A stretch of DNA of 64,000 nucleotides. Origin: Dastarcus helophoroides. Its lineage: Eukaryota; Arthropoda; Insecta; Coleoptera; Bothrideridae. The translations under genes and the position numbers were made by a program. Each line of letters begins with the position of its first letter. The first letter of the stretch is position 1. The DNA is taken from contig CM053328.1 of assembly GCA_028583605.1 (NCBI GenBank), forward strand, positions 1,094,501-1,158,500, written 5' to 3'. This document shows, piece after piece, positions 36,201 to 47,113 of this stretch. The notes below the pieces were generated by a model that was given only the letters and a program-made list of their open reading frames with translations, did no database searches and was not told the origin of the DNA.

Positions 36201-39200
36201 TAAAAATTATTCCTGAAAGAAGAAGATGCCCCTAAAAAATGGTGATCCTGAATTTATATAGATCGTTTTCTTGAACCAAAAAACCCTTAGTTACAAGAGT
36301 TTCATGGAAATCGATAGAAACTTTTTGGAGGTAAAAGTTTGTTTCTCAATCAGGAAGATGTCCCTAATAATGGTGACCCCGAATTTTTACTAAAATTGCT
36401 AAATTGCATCTACCTATATCATCTCCTTGACCCAAATATTTCCTGATTACCAAGTTTTATCGAAATTGATAAGAGTCGTTGCGAAGACAAAAATTGTTCC
36501 TGAAGGAAGAAAAGTCCCTAAAAAAATTGTCATCTTAAATTTTTACACATAATTTTTCCAATTCAAAAATATTTTGGTTAGCGATGCAAATAGAATGCAA
36601 CCTAGACTACAGTATGCAGCCCCCTAAGAGTGTATAGCAGATCATAAATAAATGAACTATCAACAGTTGAGCCACAAACACTTAGCAAAGCGGTTGCTCT
36701 ATAGGGAAGCCCCAGAAGACATATAAATGCACTGACCAATAGGCTTGAACAGATATTGGTTTGTGCACCACGACTTGGTTACCGACTTTGGTCAAAAGTG
36801 ATAGAACATACGTAGAATCGTTTCAGATATAAATAATATTTGTTCCCCAAAAGAAATAAATTCCTAAAAAATGGCGATAGCTAAATTTTACTAAAATTGA
36901 ATCCGTCTAGATCAAGGATGAGCAAAACGTGGCCCGCGGGCCACATGCGGCCCGCTTAACATTTTTCTGCAGCCGCCTAAGCTCTACTGTTTTACGTAAA
37001 CATTTTAAAAAAGAAAATGTCAAACAATTTGATAAAAAAAAAACACAAAATTTCACGATTCATGAAATGTCTTGAACATGAACGTAGGCAAGGGGGGGGG
37101 ACAATAACAATCATTCTAAAAAAATCATGGGTAAAAAAAACCTTCTGTGTATCTTTACTTAAAAACTACAGAATTGGGAACATCGCATTTTCAAATTAAA
37201 GTCAAAATTTTGAAAAAAGTCCAATTTAAAAAAAAAATCGAGAAAACTTTAAAATGGACAAAATGTTGTCTAAAGAAAGTCAAATTAAAATAAGATAAAA
37301 AAAAATAGTCAAAACCCCGAGAAAAAAGACGATATTGTAAGAGAAATTTTGCAAAAAAATCTAAATTTTGAGAAAAAGCATTTAATCTTAGTGACACTTC
37401 GAAATTCAGAAAAAGAGTAAATTTTAAAAGAAAAATCGAATATTTATTTTCTCTGGGCTCTCTGGACGAGTCAGAGCAAAACAGGCTTCCTACCTTGCCT
37501 CAACAGGCGTCAGAAAATGACAAATATTGCAATAACACATCGAAATTTTGACAAACAAGTTGAAACTACCAGAAATTTGGATTAAAAAAGGGTTGAAGTT
37601 TACAAAGACATTTTTGTTTCTTCACAAAAATTTTAAATTTCTAAAAAATATACCTTTCTGTCTAAAAGATCTACCAGATTTCGAAAAAAAGGCAAATTTT
37701 AATAAACAAGCGGAAATTTTCAGAATCAGAAAAAGGCGAAATTGTCAGAAAAAGTCGAATTTCGAGAAATGACGAAATTTCAGAAAAAAAAAACGAGGAA
37801 GTTTTAAATTCAAAATTTTGACAGTCGTGTTTGATAAAAGAAGGCAAATTTATGAATAAATGCAAGATTTTAAAAGAAAAAGTCAAATTTTGTAAAAAAA
37901 TATACAAAATTTGAGAAAAAGGTAGAAAGTTTCTAAAAAATGTTTCAAGGATAGGAAGAATTCTGAAGAATTGGAAAGTTCTCCAATTAAATACATACAA
38001 ATTTTCAGTTTGCTGCATGAACCAGGGAGTGCAAGCGCATTCATATTTTTCTTAGTCTATAAAAAAAGGTTGCTCATTCCTGGTCTAGACCATTTTGTTG
38101 ACACAAAAATCCTCCATTTACTAAATTTTGTCGAAATCGAAAAAACCCTTTCGGAAATAATAAATTGTTCCTGGAGGCCAATGATGTCCCTGACAAAATG
38201 CGATCCCAAATTTATATACCTATCGTTTTCTTAATCCAAAAAACCCTTATTTACCGAATTGCATCAAATCGATACAACCGGTTGTGAGATAAAAATTTCT
38301 TCCTCAAGGAGCAATATATCCTTAAAAATGGTGATATCAAAAAAAAACCTTAATTACCAAGTTTCATCGAAATCGATAGAGCTGTTTAGGAGATAAAAAA
38401 TTTGTTTCTGAAGAATTAAAATCTTCTCAAGAACTGTTGATTCCAAATTTTTACCAAGACACCTATCTGGATCATTTTTTCGGCTCAAAAAATCCCTAGT
38501 TAACGATTTTATCAAAACCGTTAGTCGATGTATCGAAAAATGTATATAGTATATACATGCAAATAAATTTAACTCATTTAATAGTAGATATATTGAGCAC
38601 CTGTAGTTTTCATACATTTTTGGATCAGCAGTGAATGGGTTAAATTACATTTTTAATTAGTGAAGTTTCTTCTGAAAGATTATTGTCTAAATTAAAATAT
38701 ACGTATGTATAATAGTTGAGTGATAATTTCGCCTCTTTACTATTTATCATTCAACGGTATAACCAAATGAATTATGAAATTCATACATCATAGTTTAAAT
38801 TTAAAAAATTCAGGCATGTACGCTAATGGTTCTAAAATAAAATATTTTGATAGAAAGCGAAAACAATAAAATACTAAAATATATTTGCTCTACAAGCGAA
38901 AATTTGTCAACCGAAAAAGTAGTCTACATTTATTTGAGCCCCTAAAGTTATAAATGCAGATATTTTAGTGTACTACTGAGCACTTCACGGTTTTTTAATA
39001 CACTACATAAACTGGATTTATTGTTGGATTTTTTAGCATAATAATGGAATAATAATCCCTCAGTAAGGGGCCGTTGACTTAGGTAGCCCGCCACAAAATT
39101 GTTAACCAGTCCGTCCCTGATATTTTTTGTCAGTGCAACCGTTGACCAATCAGGAGCAACTAACTTAAAAAAAATTAGAAATAAATTACCACTGATACTT

Positions 39201-39498
39201 ACCGCTAATAACTCCCCATGGTACAGGAATCTTTACTTCCTCATAAGCGTCATCTGTTGAAAGTTCACCTAATAAAAATAAAACATTACAGTATTCTCCT
39301 CTTATAGGTAGTTGTGATCTTTTATCAAATATACTTGGTTTTCACGTTTTGTGGGGTAACAATACATATATCAAGAATCCCTAATTCTAATGCTGAGTCA
39401 TGATCTCAAAGGTTATATTTAAACAAATATTGATCACTGATGAATTTTTAAACATATCACTTACCCCCTTGACGATGGCCATTTATATTTTCACTCAT
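27237..39498 (-). CDS. Serine hydrolase-like protein (kraken/SERHL type alpha/beta-hydrolase)
   Basis: The gene is on the minus strand with exons 39498-39465, 39268-39203 and 28087-27237, joined in phase with GT-AG borders into 316 residues. I chose the ATG at 39498 because the nearer ATG at 39482 would put the second exon out of frame. Family hallmarks in order are VPWG and KWWGP near residues 27-40, LALHGWQDNAGTFD (oxyanion region, about 46-59), DLPGHGFS (about 76-83), the nucleophile elbow GHSLGGG with Ser120, and a C-terminal EGTHHLHLNTPE that supplies the catalytic His. The family comprises poorly characterised lipase/esterase-like hydrolases linked to peroxisomes or gut metabolism (kraken in Drosophila); the substrate is unknown. 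The last exon codes for nearly all of the fold; the two 5' exons add only about 33 residues. Confidence 0.9.
30490..30640. repeat. Long near-perfect hairpin
   Basis: The left arm (about 30490-30557) and right arm (about 30571-30640) are near-perfect inverse copies of about 68 bases, separated by a 13-base loop. The arms contain CATTTCTTCGG and AAATTTTTATGGTTT. A shorter relative with ATTTAACATTTCTGC arms lies at about 8425-8475. It is nested in the hAT core. Confidence 0.75.
30806..30905. repeat. Inverted repeat with GGCATATTCCAC arms
   Basis: TGGAATGGCATATTCCAC (30806-30823) and GTGGAATATGCCCCATTCCA (about 30874-30893) are inverted copies around a GC-richer centre. This is probably a small non-autonomous element; no duplication was identified. 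Confidence 0.45.
33630..34920. repeat. T-rich TTTCGA/AAATTT degenerate array
   Basis: This is about 1.3 kb of the same array type as the hAT cores, T-rich on the + strand, inside the hydrolase intron. No terminal repeats were recognised. Immediately right of it, TTAACACATTCCATGC at about 34940 has the TTAA start of piggyBac-type ends, but no partner was seen. Confidence 0.5.
35860..38530. repeat. Tandem array, unit about 150 bp, diverged and interrupted
   Basis: Recurring blocks GATGTCCCTAAA..TGGTGA, TTTTTACTAAAATTGC, TCTAGATCATTTT, ACCAAGTTTCAT and ATCGATAGAA appear in the same order at about 35879, 36078, 36227, 36357, 36510 and 36850, then again at about 38184, 38320 and 38430. Spacing is mostly 130-200 bases. 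The array is split by a decayed fold-back copy (about 36587-36770) and by the hAT at 36913-38082. Confidence 0.75.
36913..38082. mobile_element. hAT element inserted in the 150-bp tandem array
   Basis: The left end CAAGGATGAGCAAAACG and right end (minus strand) CAGGAATGAGCAACC are inverted with few mismatches. Inside the left end is GGCCCGCGGGCCACATGCGG, a subterminal sequence familiar from Charlie-like hATs. The flanks GTCTAGAT (36905-36912) and GTCTAGAC (38083-38090) match at 7 of 8. The uninterrupted array unit reads TCTAGATCATTTT, which gives the empty site directly. The 1.17-kb interior is mainly A-rich degenerate array; no transposase. Confidence 0.82.
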
Positions 39499-40948
39499 TG
39501 CAGTTGGTATACACTGCAGTTGAAATTATTTTCACTGATATCTGTCGCTTGTAAAAAAGAGCAAATTTCAAATGTTCGCAAGCAAGCAGGTAATTACACT
39601 CATTAGCTATGACGACAAACCGAGATCGCTGCGCCTTGAACTTTGTTACCTTGTTCGGTTGACAGAATTTAACACTTTCTTTTATTACTATTTGTTAATT
39701 TATTGAAAAATTACGTTATCTGTTAAATATTAACGATAATTATAAATAATCTAAAATATTGTCATATTCATCACATAGATTGATGACGGATATTTAACTA
39801 AAGCTATGATATCAACAATTTTACAATAATTACTTGATAAGCGAGTGACATTGAAATAAACGGAGAAACAGTCTAAACATTACGATTTTTTTTAAGTTTA
39901 TCGTATTTTTTATAATAAATTTAAAAAGAAAGTATATAACTGTAATAAATCATGATGTTACACAATTCACAAAGCATACAATGTATCTAGTATGTTCATA
40001 TACAGAGTGAGTTTTTTATACAGATTGAGTTTTTTTAAATTCCCAGTTTGAATACAACATTTCTACTTTTTTCCTAACACTTCGATCACACCAAAAGTTC
40101 AATGTTTATGTCAAAATTTCGAGGGAAACCTTATCGGTGGACATTTTCGAGGGTTAAAAATTTTAACTTTAAATCTACAATCTTAAGAAAAATCCCAAAG
40201 ATTCGACTTTTTACTCAAATATTGAAGATTTTTGAATAAACTCGAGTTGAAGAACTGACGATTATAAATTTAATGCTGGATTTTGAATACATTGACAATT
40301 TTACTTTTTGCTTGAAAATTTAAAATTTTTAGATAAGTCAAATTGTAAGACTAGAGTTGAAATTTTTAATAATTTTTATTATTAAAATAAGTTTTTTTTC
40401 GGAATTTCGATAGACTTAAAATTTTGACTCTTTTTAAAAATATTAATTTTTTTCTATTGAAATTTAGTCGTTTTTCTTGAGATTTCGAATTAGAATATCA
40501 AATAAAAAAATTCAAAATTCAAGCTAAAATTCCAAATTTTAAAACAAATATTTTGAGTAAAAATTCTAAATTTTTATTTTAATATGTAGATAAATATTTC
40601 GAATTTTAACTTGAACTTTTAATTTTTTATTTTGTGTTTTAATGCTAAATCTCAAGAAAAACGTTTAAATTTCAATAGAAGAAAGTTCATATTTTTAAAG
40701 TCATAATTTTAGATCTCACATTTTCTATGAAAAAAAAATGAAGTTTCTTAATCAACGACAGCATTTCCGAAAGAAAAAAGAAAGTTGAAATTTTAGGAAA
40801 ATAAAGATAAAAACTTTCCAGTTTTAGCTAAAATGTTCACGAAAAAAGTTCAAATTTTAAGAAATTGAAATTTTACAAAATAGAATATTAATATAAAAAT
40901 TTGATATTTTTCAACTGAAATCAATATTTTATAATAAAAGAGTGAAAT
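39499..40948. other. Hydrolase upstream region, then degenerate array
   Basis: The first 200-300 bases are presumably the hydrolase promoter; no clear TATA box. From about 40060 the DNA is degenerate A/T array that resumes at 44796 after the hAT at 40949-44787, so the hAT is nested in an older array. Confidence 0.5.
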
Positions 40949-43900
40949 CAGTGGCGGCTGGTGTATAGGCACTGTGGAACTGCAGCACCCCCAATTTCAC
41001 TTACGAGTTTTTTTCTCAAAATTTTCCGAACACTTCATGACACAATTTTTTGTAGAAATTTTAAATTTTCACTGATTTTTTTTTATAGAAATTTTAGGTT
41101 TCTTTCACGAAGTTACGACATTTAAAAACCTATTTTATTTTTAATTTTGATCAAAATCACATTTTCAAAAACTAATTGCTGTGAAAGTTTTAAGGAAGAA
41201 ATCAATATTTCGAGCAGGAATTAAAATGTTAAGAAAAAACTCAAATTTCTTTGAAAATGTCAACATTTTGAGAAAATAATTACAATTTCAAGATAAAATC
41301 TAAATCCAAGTCGTCTCGCATTTTACTCTAAAAAATAAGTAAATACGGTATCTTTGAATTTTTACCTCAAATCTCATTTTGTATAAAAATTTTAAATTTT
41401 TTTCAAATATTTCGATTTTTTTAGGAAATTTTGATTTTTTCTGCAGTGTCCATTTTCCTAAATATTTTATAAACAAAAATTTTCTGGAAAAATCCATTTT
41501 TCCTGAAAAAAATTTCTTCTAAAAGTTCCAACTTCTCCGGATTTTTCTTTGCGTTCCTCTAATTTACTTTAAAAATGTCAAGCTTTTGCACGACACTTTG
41601 ACTATTTAAAGTTCATTTTATTTTGTAGTTTTGACAAAAAATGTTTGGAAAAAACCCTGAAAGTTCTACAAAAATTTCAACATTTTGGGAAATAAAATTT
41701 CGAGTTCTTTGTAAAGATGTTTCAAATTTCTATTTTTTTCCAAGAAATGTTGTTTTTTTTCCTATAAATTTGTGTTTTTCTGTAAATATTTTATACAATT
41801 TTTTTTTTAATTTCAACTTTTCCTGGAGATTTTGTCTTTAAAATATTTTTTCCTGTAGAAATTTTGATTTCTCTCAATTTCTTTTGGAAATTTTAAAGTT
41901 TTTTAACGAAATTTTAATATTTTAAAGTTCATTTTATTTTGTAATTTTGATAAGAAACTAAAAATTTTTAAGTATAAGTTTAGGGAAAATAAACTTTAAA
42001 TTTGCATAAAAATAAGAAAACTTTGGGAAAAATATTGAAATTTCAAGAAAAAATAAACCTTTTAAATTTTAACCTTTTTTACAATTTCATATTTCTCTAA
42101 AAATTACTACTACTGTAGGACCAAAGAAAATTCTAAATCTGAATTTCCAATTTTTCTAGAAATGTTAAATTTATTTTTGAAATTCTCAGGTTCGAATTTA
42201 AAATTCAAATTTCGATAAAAAAAGATCGAAATTTCAAGCGAAAGCAGATTGTATTTCCAGAAAAAGTTGTAATTTCTTATTAGTAGACAACATTTTTCAA
42301 AAAAATAACATTTTCAGAATTAAAGAAAAATTTTTTTTTGAAATAAATTAATTGTCAAAAATATTCTTATAATTTTGACTTTTAAAGTAGAAATTATTGA
42401 AATTTTCAGAAAAAGGGTCAACTTTTCTAGAAGAGTTTCAAATTTTGGAATTAAAATTAATCAAAATATTTTAAAAAATTCATTAACAATTTACTGTTCT
42501 AATTTAATTTTTTTCTAGTAATTTTGAAGTTCCAAAGAAATTTCAAAAATCAAATATTCAAGCTTGAAGCCAATTTTTTGTGAATAAAATTCAAATTTTG
42601 GCAATTTATTTGTACATAAAATCCAAGTTTATTTTGGAAATGTGTTTCAAAACTATGCACAATTTTCAAAATAGAAATTTTTGTTATTAACTTTTAATTA
42701 GAGTTTTATTTGGAAATGGTTCTCAAAAAAAATGAAAATCTAAAAAGAAAAACATTACCACTTTTAAAAATAAAGCTAGTTATCAGAAAAGTCGAATTAA
42801 AAAAAGTCAAATCTTAAAAAATTTTGAAATTTTCATAGAAAGTCAAATTTTCAAAAGAAAATAAGGATTTCGAAAAAAATTTTTAATTATTGAAATGGTC
42901 CACATTTTCAATAATTTTGGGAATGGGTATAAAAGACGAAATTTGGAAAACTATTGACAGTTAAAATAAATTGCAAAGTTTTTAATTAAATTTTCAAAGA
43001 AGCTGAATTTTTCAAATATTAAAGAAAACTCAAAATTATCGAAAAATTCGTAATTATCAAGAGTTAAAATTTTGAAAAGGGAAAATGTTGAAAAAAGTCG
43101 AAATTTTCAATAGTTCAAGTTTAAAAAAATCTTTTCTTTTAAGTCGAAGATTTAATTGGGAATGTTTAAAAAACATATAAATAAAATTTTCAAAAAGGTT
43201 TGAATTTTCAAAAAAAAGTTAAGTTTTCAAAGAGAGTCGAAATTTTGAAAAAAAAGTCGAAGTTTTGAAATTGAGTCGAAATTTTACGAAATATTAGTCG
43301 AAAATTTCAATGAAAGGTTTTGAGAAATGTCTGACGTAAAAAAAATTCAAATAAAGGATCGACAGTTTGCAAAAAATGTCAAAATTTTGAAAATAATTGA
43401 AATTAAAAAAATAGCCAAAATTTTTAAGTTACCCAGTTACCCTTAACGGAGATAAAGGACCATTGGCGACCTCCAGTTTATTGAAGGCTATTTGTGGCAG
43501 GTCAAAATTGCATGCACCAGATGTGTTAAACAATTAGAAATAGGAAAGAAAGCAAAAGACCGCCAGTATCGATTTGAATCTCAATGCAGATGACGTCGAT
43601 GCATCTTTTGCTAATCTTTTAAGATTAGTGCGCTTGAAAATGCCAGTTCTGCTGGCGAAATACGTATCGCGTAATTATTTATTTAATTGCCGATGTGGTA
43701 AAGGGGTGAAACCTTCTTTGGACTTAATCACAAGCCACAGTGTTTAGTTCAGTGCTTTAGTCGAAATTTGTTGACAAGGCAAATATTTTCAAATTCTTTC
43801 AAATTTCCGAAAGAAGTCAAAATTTTGCAAAAAAAGAAATTTTCAAATAGAAAATGTCGAAATTATAAAAATGTCAAAATTTGCAAAAGATTTGAGAATT

Positions 43901-44787
43901 ATTATCGAATTTACGAAATAATACGAAATTTAAAAAAAAATCAAATTTTGAATAGTTGAGAATTTTGCACTCAGCTTTTCAATAAAAACCAAAATTTTCG
44001 AAACCGAAATATGGAAAACAAGTGAAAATTATCAGATAGTTCGAGGTTTTCGAAAGTCAAAATATTGAGAAGTTAAAATTTTGGAAAAAGTTTAAATTTT
44101 TGGTAGTTGAATTTATGAATCAATGTGGAACATTTTTTAAAAAGTTGAAATTTGAAAGAATTTCGAAAATTAAGAAGTAGCCAAATTTTCAACAAAAAAT
44201 AATCGAAACTTCGCAAGAAAGACGAAATTTTAAAAAATAGTTACATTTAAACAAAAACCAGTCGAAATTATTGAGAATCTAAATTTTTAAGAAAAAAATT
44301 AAAATTTTCTAAAAAAAAAATATAAACAAAGATAAAATCTAGAAAAAAATCGATAATTTAAAAAGTCAAAAGTGCAGTTTTGAAAAAATTGCATTTTCAA
44401 AAAAATTAAGAGTTTTCAAATGATAAAAATTTAAAAAAATGTGATAATTAATTTTCAAAAAAAAATTACAAAAAGCAGAACACCGAAAAGTCTAAATATT
44501 TACGAAAATACGGAAATTTTTTAAAGAGCATTCAAGCTTTTTCAGAAAAGTCAATGGTTAGAAATAAAATAAGGCCGAGATTACCAGAAAAAATCTAAAT
44601 TTTGCAATACAGTCGAAATTAAAAAAAAAACCAAAAAACGCGACATAATCAAGTGTTCATTGTCATGTTGTCAAAGAAATCTAAAATTTTCAAAAAGTAA
44701 CGTTTTGAAAAATCGAAATTTTCAAAATTTTAAAACGCTAAACATTGTCGCAGCACCCCCATCAGTTTTGGCTACGAGCCGCCACTG
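40949..44787. mobile_element. Non-autonomous hAT element with CAGTGGCGGCT ends and satellite-like core
   Basis: The ends CAGTGGCGGCT and AGCCGCCACTG are perfect 11-bp inverted repeats, flanked by a perfect 8-bp duplication AGTGAAAT (40941-40948 and 44788-44795). The motif GCAGCACCCCC lies just inside both ends but in the same orientation. The core is T-rich on the + strand in the left part (about 41000-41900) and A-rich in the right part (about 42400-44700), as expected of a large decayed inverted repeat. The 159-bp repeat (43567-43725) is inserted in it. No transposase. Confidence 0.88.
43567..43725 (+). repeat. 159-bp repeat, identical inverted copy at 22389-22547
   Basis: This is the partner of the minus-strand copy in the small gene's intron. 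One frame through the unit is open (ADDVDASFANLLRLVRLKMP), which may be chance or a relic of a mobile element protein. No target duplication was recognised. Confidence 0.85.
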
Positions 44788-45983
44788 AGTGAAATATTTT
44801 AGAAAAAATAAAATTTCGACTTTTAAACCCAAAAAAAATTACAAAAACTATTAATTTTCAGACTAAAGACAAAATCTTGAAAAGGTGACGTTTTCAGAGA
44901 CAAAAATTGAATTTTAAAGTAATGATGGAGAATTAAATTACTAACTTGGGGAAACATTTTAAAATTAATCTCGAAATTTCAATGTCAATTACAAAATTTG
45001 TTCTTTAAACTATTAAAATACAAATTTTGTCCCCTGAAATCAAGAAAAATTAAAAAACACAACAGAGGTTGCTCTAACGCATTTCGATAGCCAAGCTATA
45101 TGATCAGAGAGATATTTTAACTTCAACTCGTGAAATATATAAAAAAAACCTAATTTTAACTTTTTATTTTACATTTTCAAAAAAAAAAGTCAAACATTTC
45201 TATTTTTAAAGTCGTTATATTAAGAGAAGAGTATACAAAATTTTCAATTTTTACTAAAAAGTTTATCATTTATTAAAAACATTGCAATGTTTAAAAAAAT
45301 TCTGATTAGAAAAAAATACCGTTGTGTTAGGTATATTGTAAAACGTAGAAGTAATTGAAAATGTAATTAATAGGTAATAGGTAATTGAATTACTTTTTAA
45401 CCAGTGGTAAGGTAATTCGAGGTAACTTCATGCCTTTTTTTTCCTAAAAGTAATGGGCAATGTAATGGTTTCTTTTTAAAAATAATTTGCCCAGCTTTGT
45501 ACACAACTAAACTGTGTTTATGCAAATTCTTAGTTTTTTTTGCAAAGCGCTAAAGGTGACAAATATCTTGGAGAGCCCCTTTTATAAAAAATTGATTGTA
45601 GCTGCAAGACTTTTGACTTGATTGCTTAAAGCTTATACATTATTATATTGTTGGCAAGAATTTGGTAACGAGCAACCCACTAATAACAAATCGACCAACT
45701 AAAATGATATTTTTTTTTATTTTGCCACCTAGTATATACTCTACACAAGGCTTCAGAATTTTTTTATTAATCCATTATATCTTCAATATGTAGCAAGATT
45801 TTTAGGTAAGGTAGAAACTGGATAATCCATAGACCCACCTAAATCAGTTTGCATATAGTCTTGCAAAAGGTAAGGAATTGGAGGCTCGAAAATAGAAAAT
45901 CAATTAACTATAATTTGATTATTTATATAAAAAGTTGATGAAATACATATTGAAGCATAAATAAATATATTTAGGGGTATTGT
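44788..45983. other. Array remainder and mobile-element debris 3' of TXNDC9
   Basis: The old array continues to about 45190 and includes a partial family A fold-back copy (about 45012-45115) with TTGCTCTAACGCATTTCG. At 45355-45480, repeated GGTAATTGAATTAC-like sequence is probably another element end. The last part is 3' flank of TXNDC9. Confidence 0.5.
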
Positions 45984-46739
45984 TTAGTCATCCAGACCTA
46001 ATTCAGCTGCTTCTTCAGGGGTCAAATCGGGAGATAAAAGCTGACCCTTTAAATCTTCCAAATCAGCTCGATATTCCTCACGAGTCAAAGTGCGTTCCTC
46101 TCCATCCAAATCATCATCATCATTTTTACCATAGGCTTGGTCCCTGATTTTTTTCCCAGACCCCTTCGTTTTCTCACGCAAATATGGAGGTGTAGACAAA
46201 TCACCATCATATTTAATTATTTCTTGCTGAGCTATTCTCCACTCCAATGTTTCAGTTGAAAAATCATCTCTATTTCCCAATTGTGTAAACCCAATTATTT
46301 TATCAACCATAACGCTGTCATGAATCAATACGACGGTGGGAATAGTCTTTATTTTCAAATTTTTAGCAAGAAAGGGACATTTTTCTGCATTGAGTGACAC
46401 AAAACGTGCCTCGATATGTTTAGGTGCCAGAATTTTTAAATGTTTATCGAGAATTCGACACCTTTCATTCGAATTGGTGTAAAAATGAAGAATGACATTT
46501 TCTGACTTCTTAATTACGTCGAAAAAGCACTTTTCTTCGGGCAACTCTTCGTATTTTCCATGACCATTGCTCAACCACTCCCTCTTTTTTTCTTCTTGTT
46601 TTTTTAGCTCTGCCAAGCGGGATTTGCGTAAACTCTCGTAGTCATTTACGTCCAAATTGTCGAACTGCTCCAAAGTTTCATCTACTTGTTTTTCTATTAC
46701 TTTTGTCACTCTTAAAAGTTTATCTTCTAATTGGTTCAT
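45984..46739 (-). CDS. TXNDC9: Thioredoxin domain-containing protein 9 (PhLP3-like)
   Basis: This is a cytosolic phosducin-like protein that binds the CCT chaperonin and influences folding of tubulin and actin. The 251-residue frame is uninterrupted from ATG to stop, with no introns. The N-terminal region (about 1-60) is charged and helical (EKQVDETLEQFDNLDVNDYE). The thioredoxin-like fold spans about 62-175 with VILHFYTNSNERCRILDKH. There is a single Cys (94) where redox thioredoxins have CxxC, as in this family, and the cis-proline loop is KTIPTVV. The C-terminus carries an acidic stretch (KNDDDDLDGEE) and an acidic tail, slightly longer than the vertebrate protein of about 226 residues. 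The start fits the family N-terminus. The protein is probably redox-inactive. Confidence 0.95.
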   Translation of the reverse strand: MNQLEDKLLRVTKVIEKQVDETLEQFDNLDVNDYESLRKSRLAELKKQEEKKREWLSNGHGKYEELPEEKCFFDVIKKSENVILHFYTNSNERCRILDKHLKILAPKHIEARFVSLNAEKCPFLAKNLKIKTIPTVVLIHDSVMVDKIIGFTQLGNRDDFSTETLEWRIAQQEIIKYDGDLSTPPYLREKTKGSGKKIRDQAYGKNDDDDLDGEERTLTREEYRADLEDLKGQLLSPDLTPEEAAELGLDD

Positions 46740-47113
46740 TTTTACCGGGATATTGTGTGTTAGAATTTAGCAAAACTCTTATTATACAATATTAACACTT
46801 AATGTTTCAAGTAAACTCGAATGAAAATGTGGTTAATTTGGTAGCTTCCAAAAATTTTAAGAAAATACTACCGGGTGTTTTCTGCAAAAGTAAGTTGACA
46901 GCGCTCAGAATTTTTGACTAGCATACATAAACCACAGAATACTCCCGACCACGAAGAGTAGTATTCTTGCCCTCAACCACACAACCACAGAATGGCATTA
47001 GAAACACAGAACATGGAGTAGTTAAATGGCACGTTCCTAATACGTCAACATGAAATATAAAGGTGGCCACACAGAAACTTGCAAATCTGATAACATTGAC
47101 TGAATATGTTGTA

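Larger units (their letters stand above)
28088..39202 (-). other. 11.1-kb intron of the hydrolase gene, mostly transposons
   Basis: From low to high coordinate it holds AT-rich sequence to 28650, nested hAT elements (28660-32897), an array at about 33630-34920 and an AT-rich block at 34940-35500 bearing AACACGTCTAGCGTGT-like repeats. A tandem repeat of about 150 bp follows at 35860-38530, interrupted by a hAT (36913-38082) and a decayed fold-back copy (about 36587-36770). The last kilobase is AT-rich. The frames inside it look like repeat by-products. Confidence 0.6.

Noticed and set aside
35860..38530. CRISPR-like array
   Set aside because: Units are about 150 bases, diverged throughout without unique spacers, and the context is an insect intron.
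39465..39482. Start of the hydrolase at the nearer ATG (39482)
   Set aside because: It would place the next exon in the wrong frame; the ATG at 39498 keeps the frame across both junctions.
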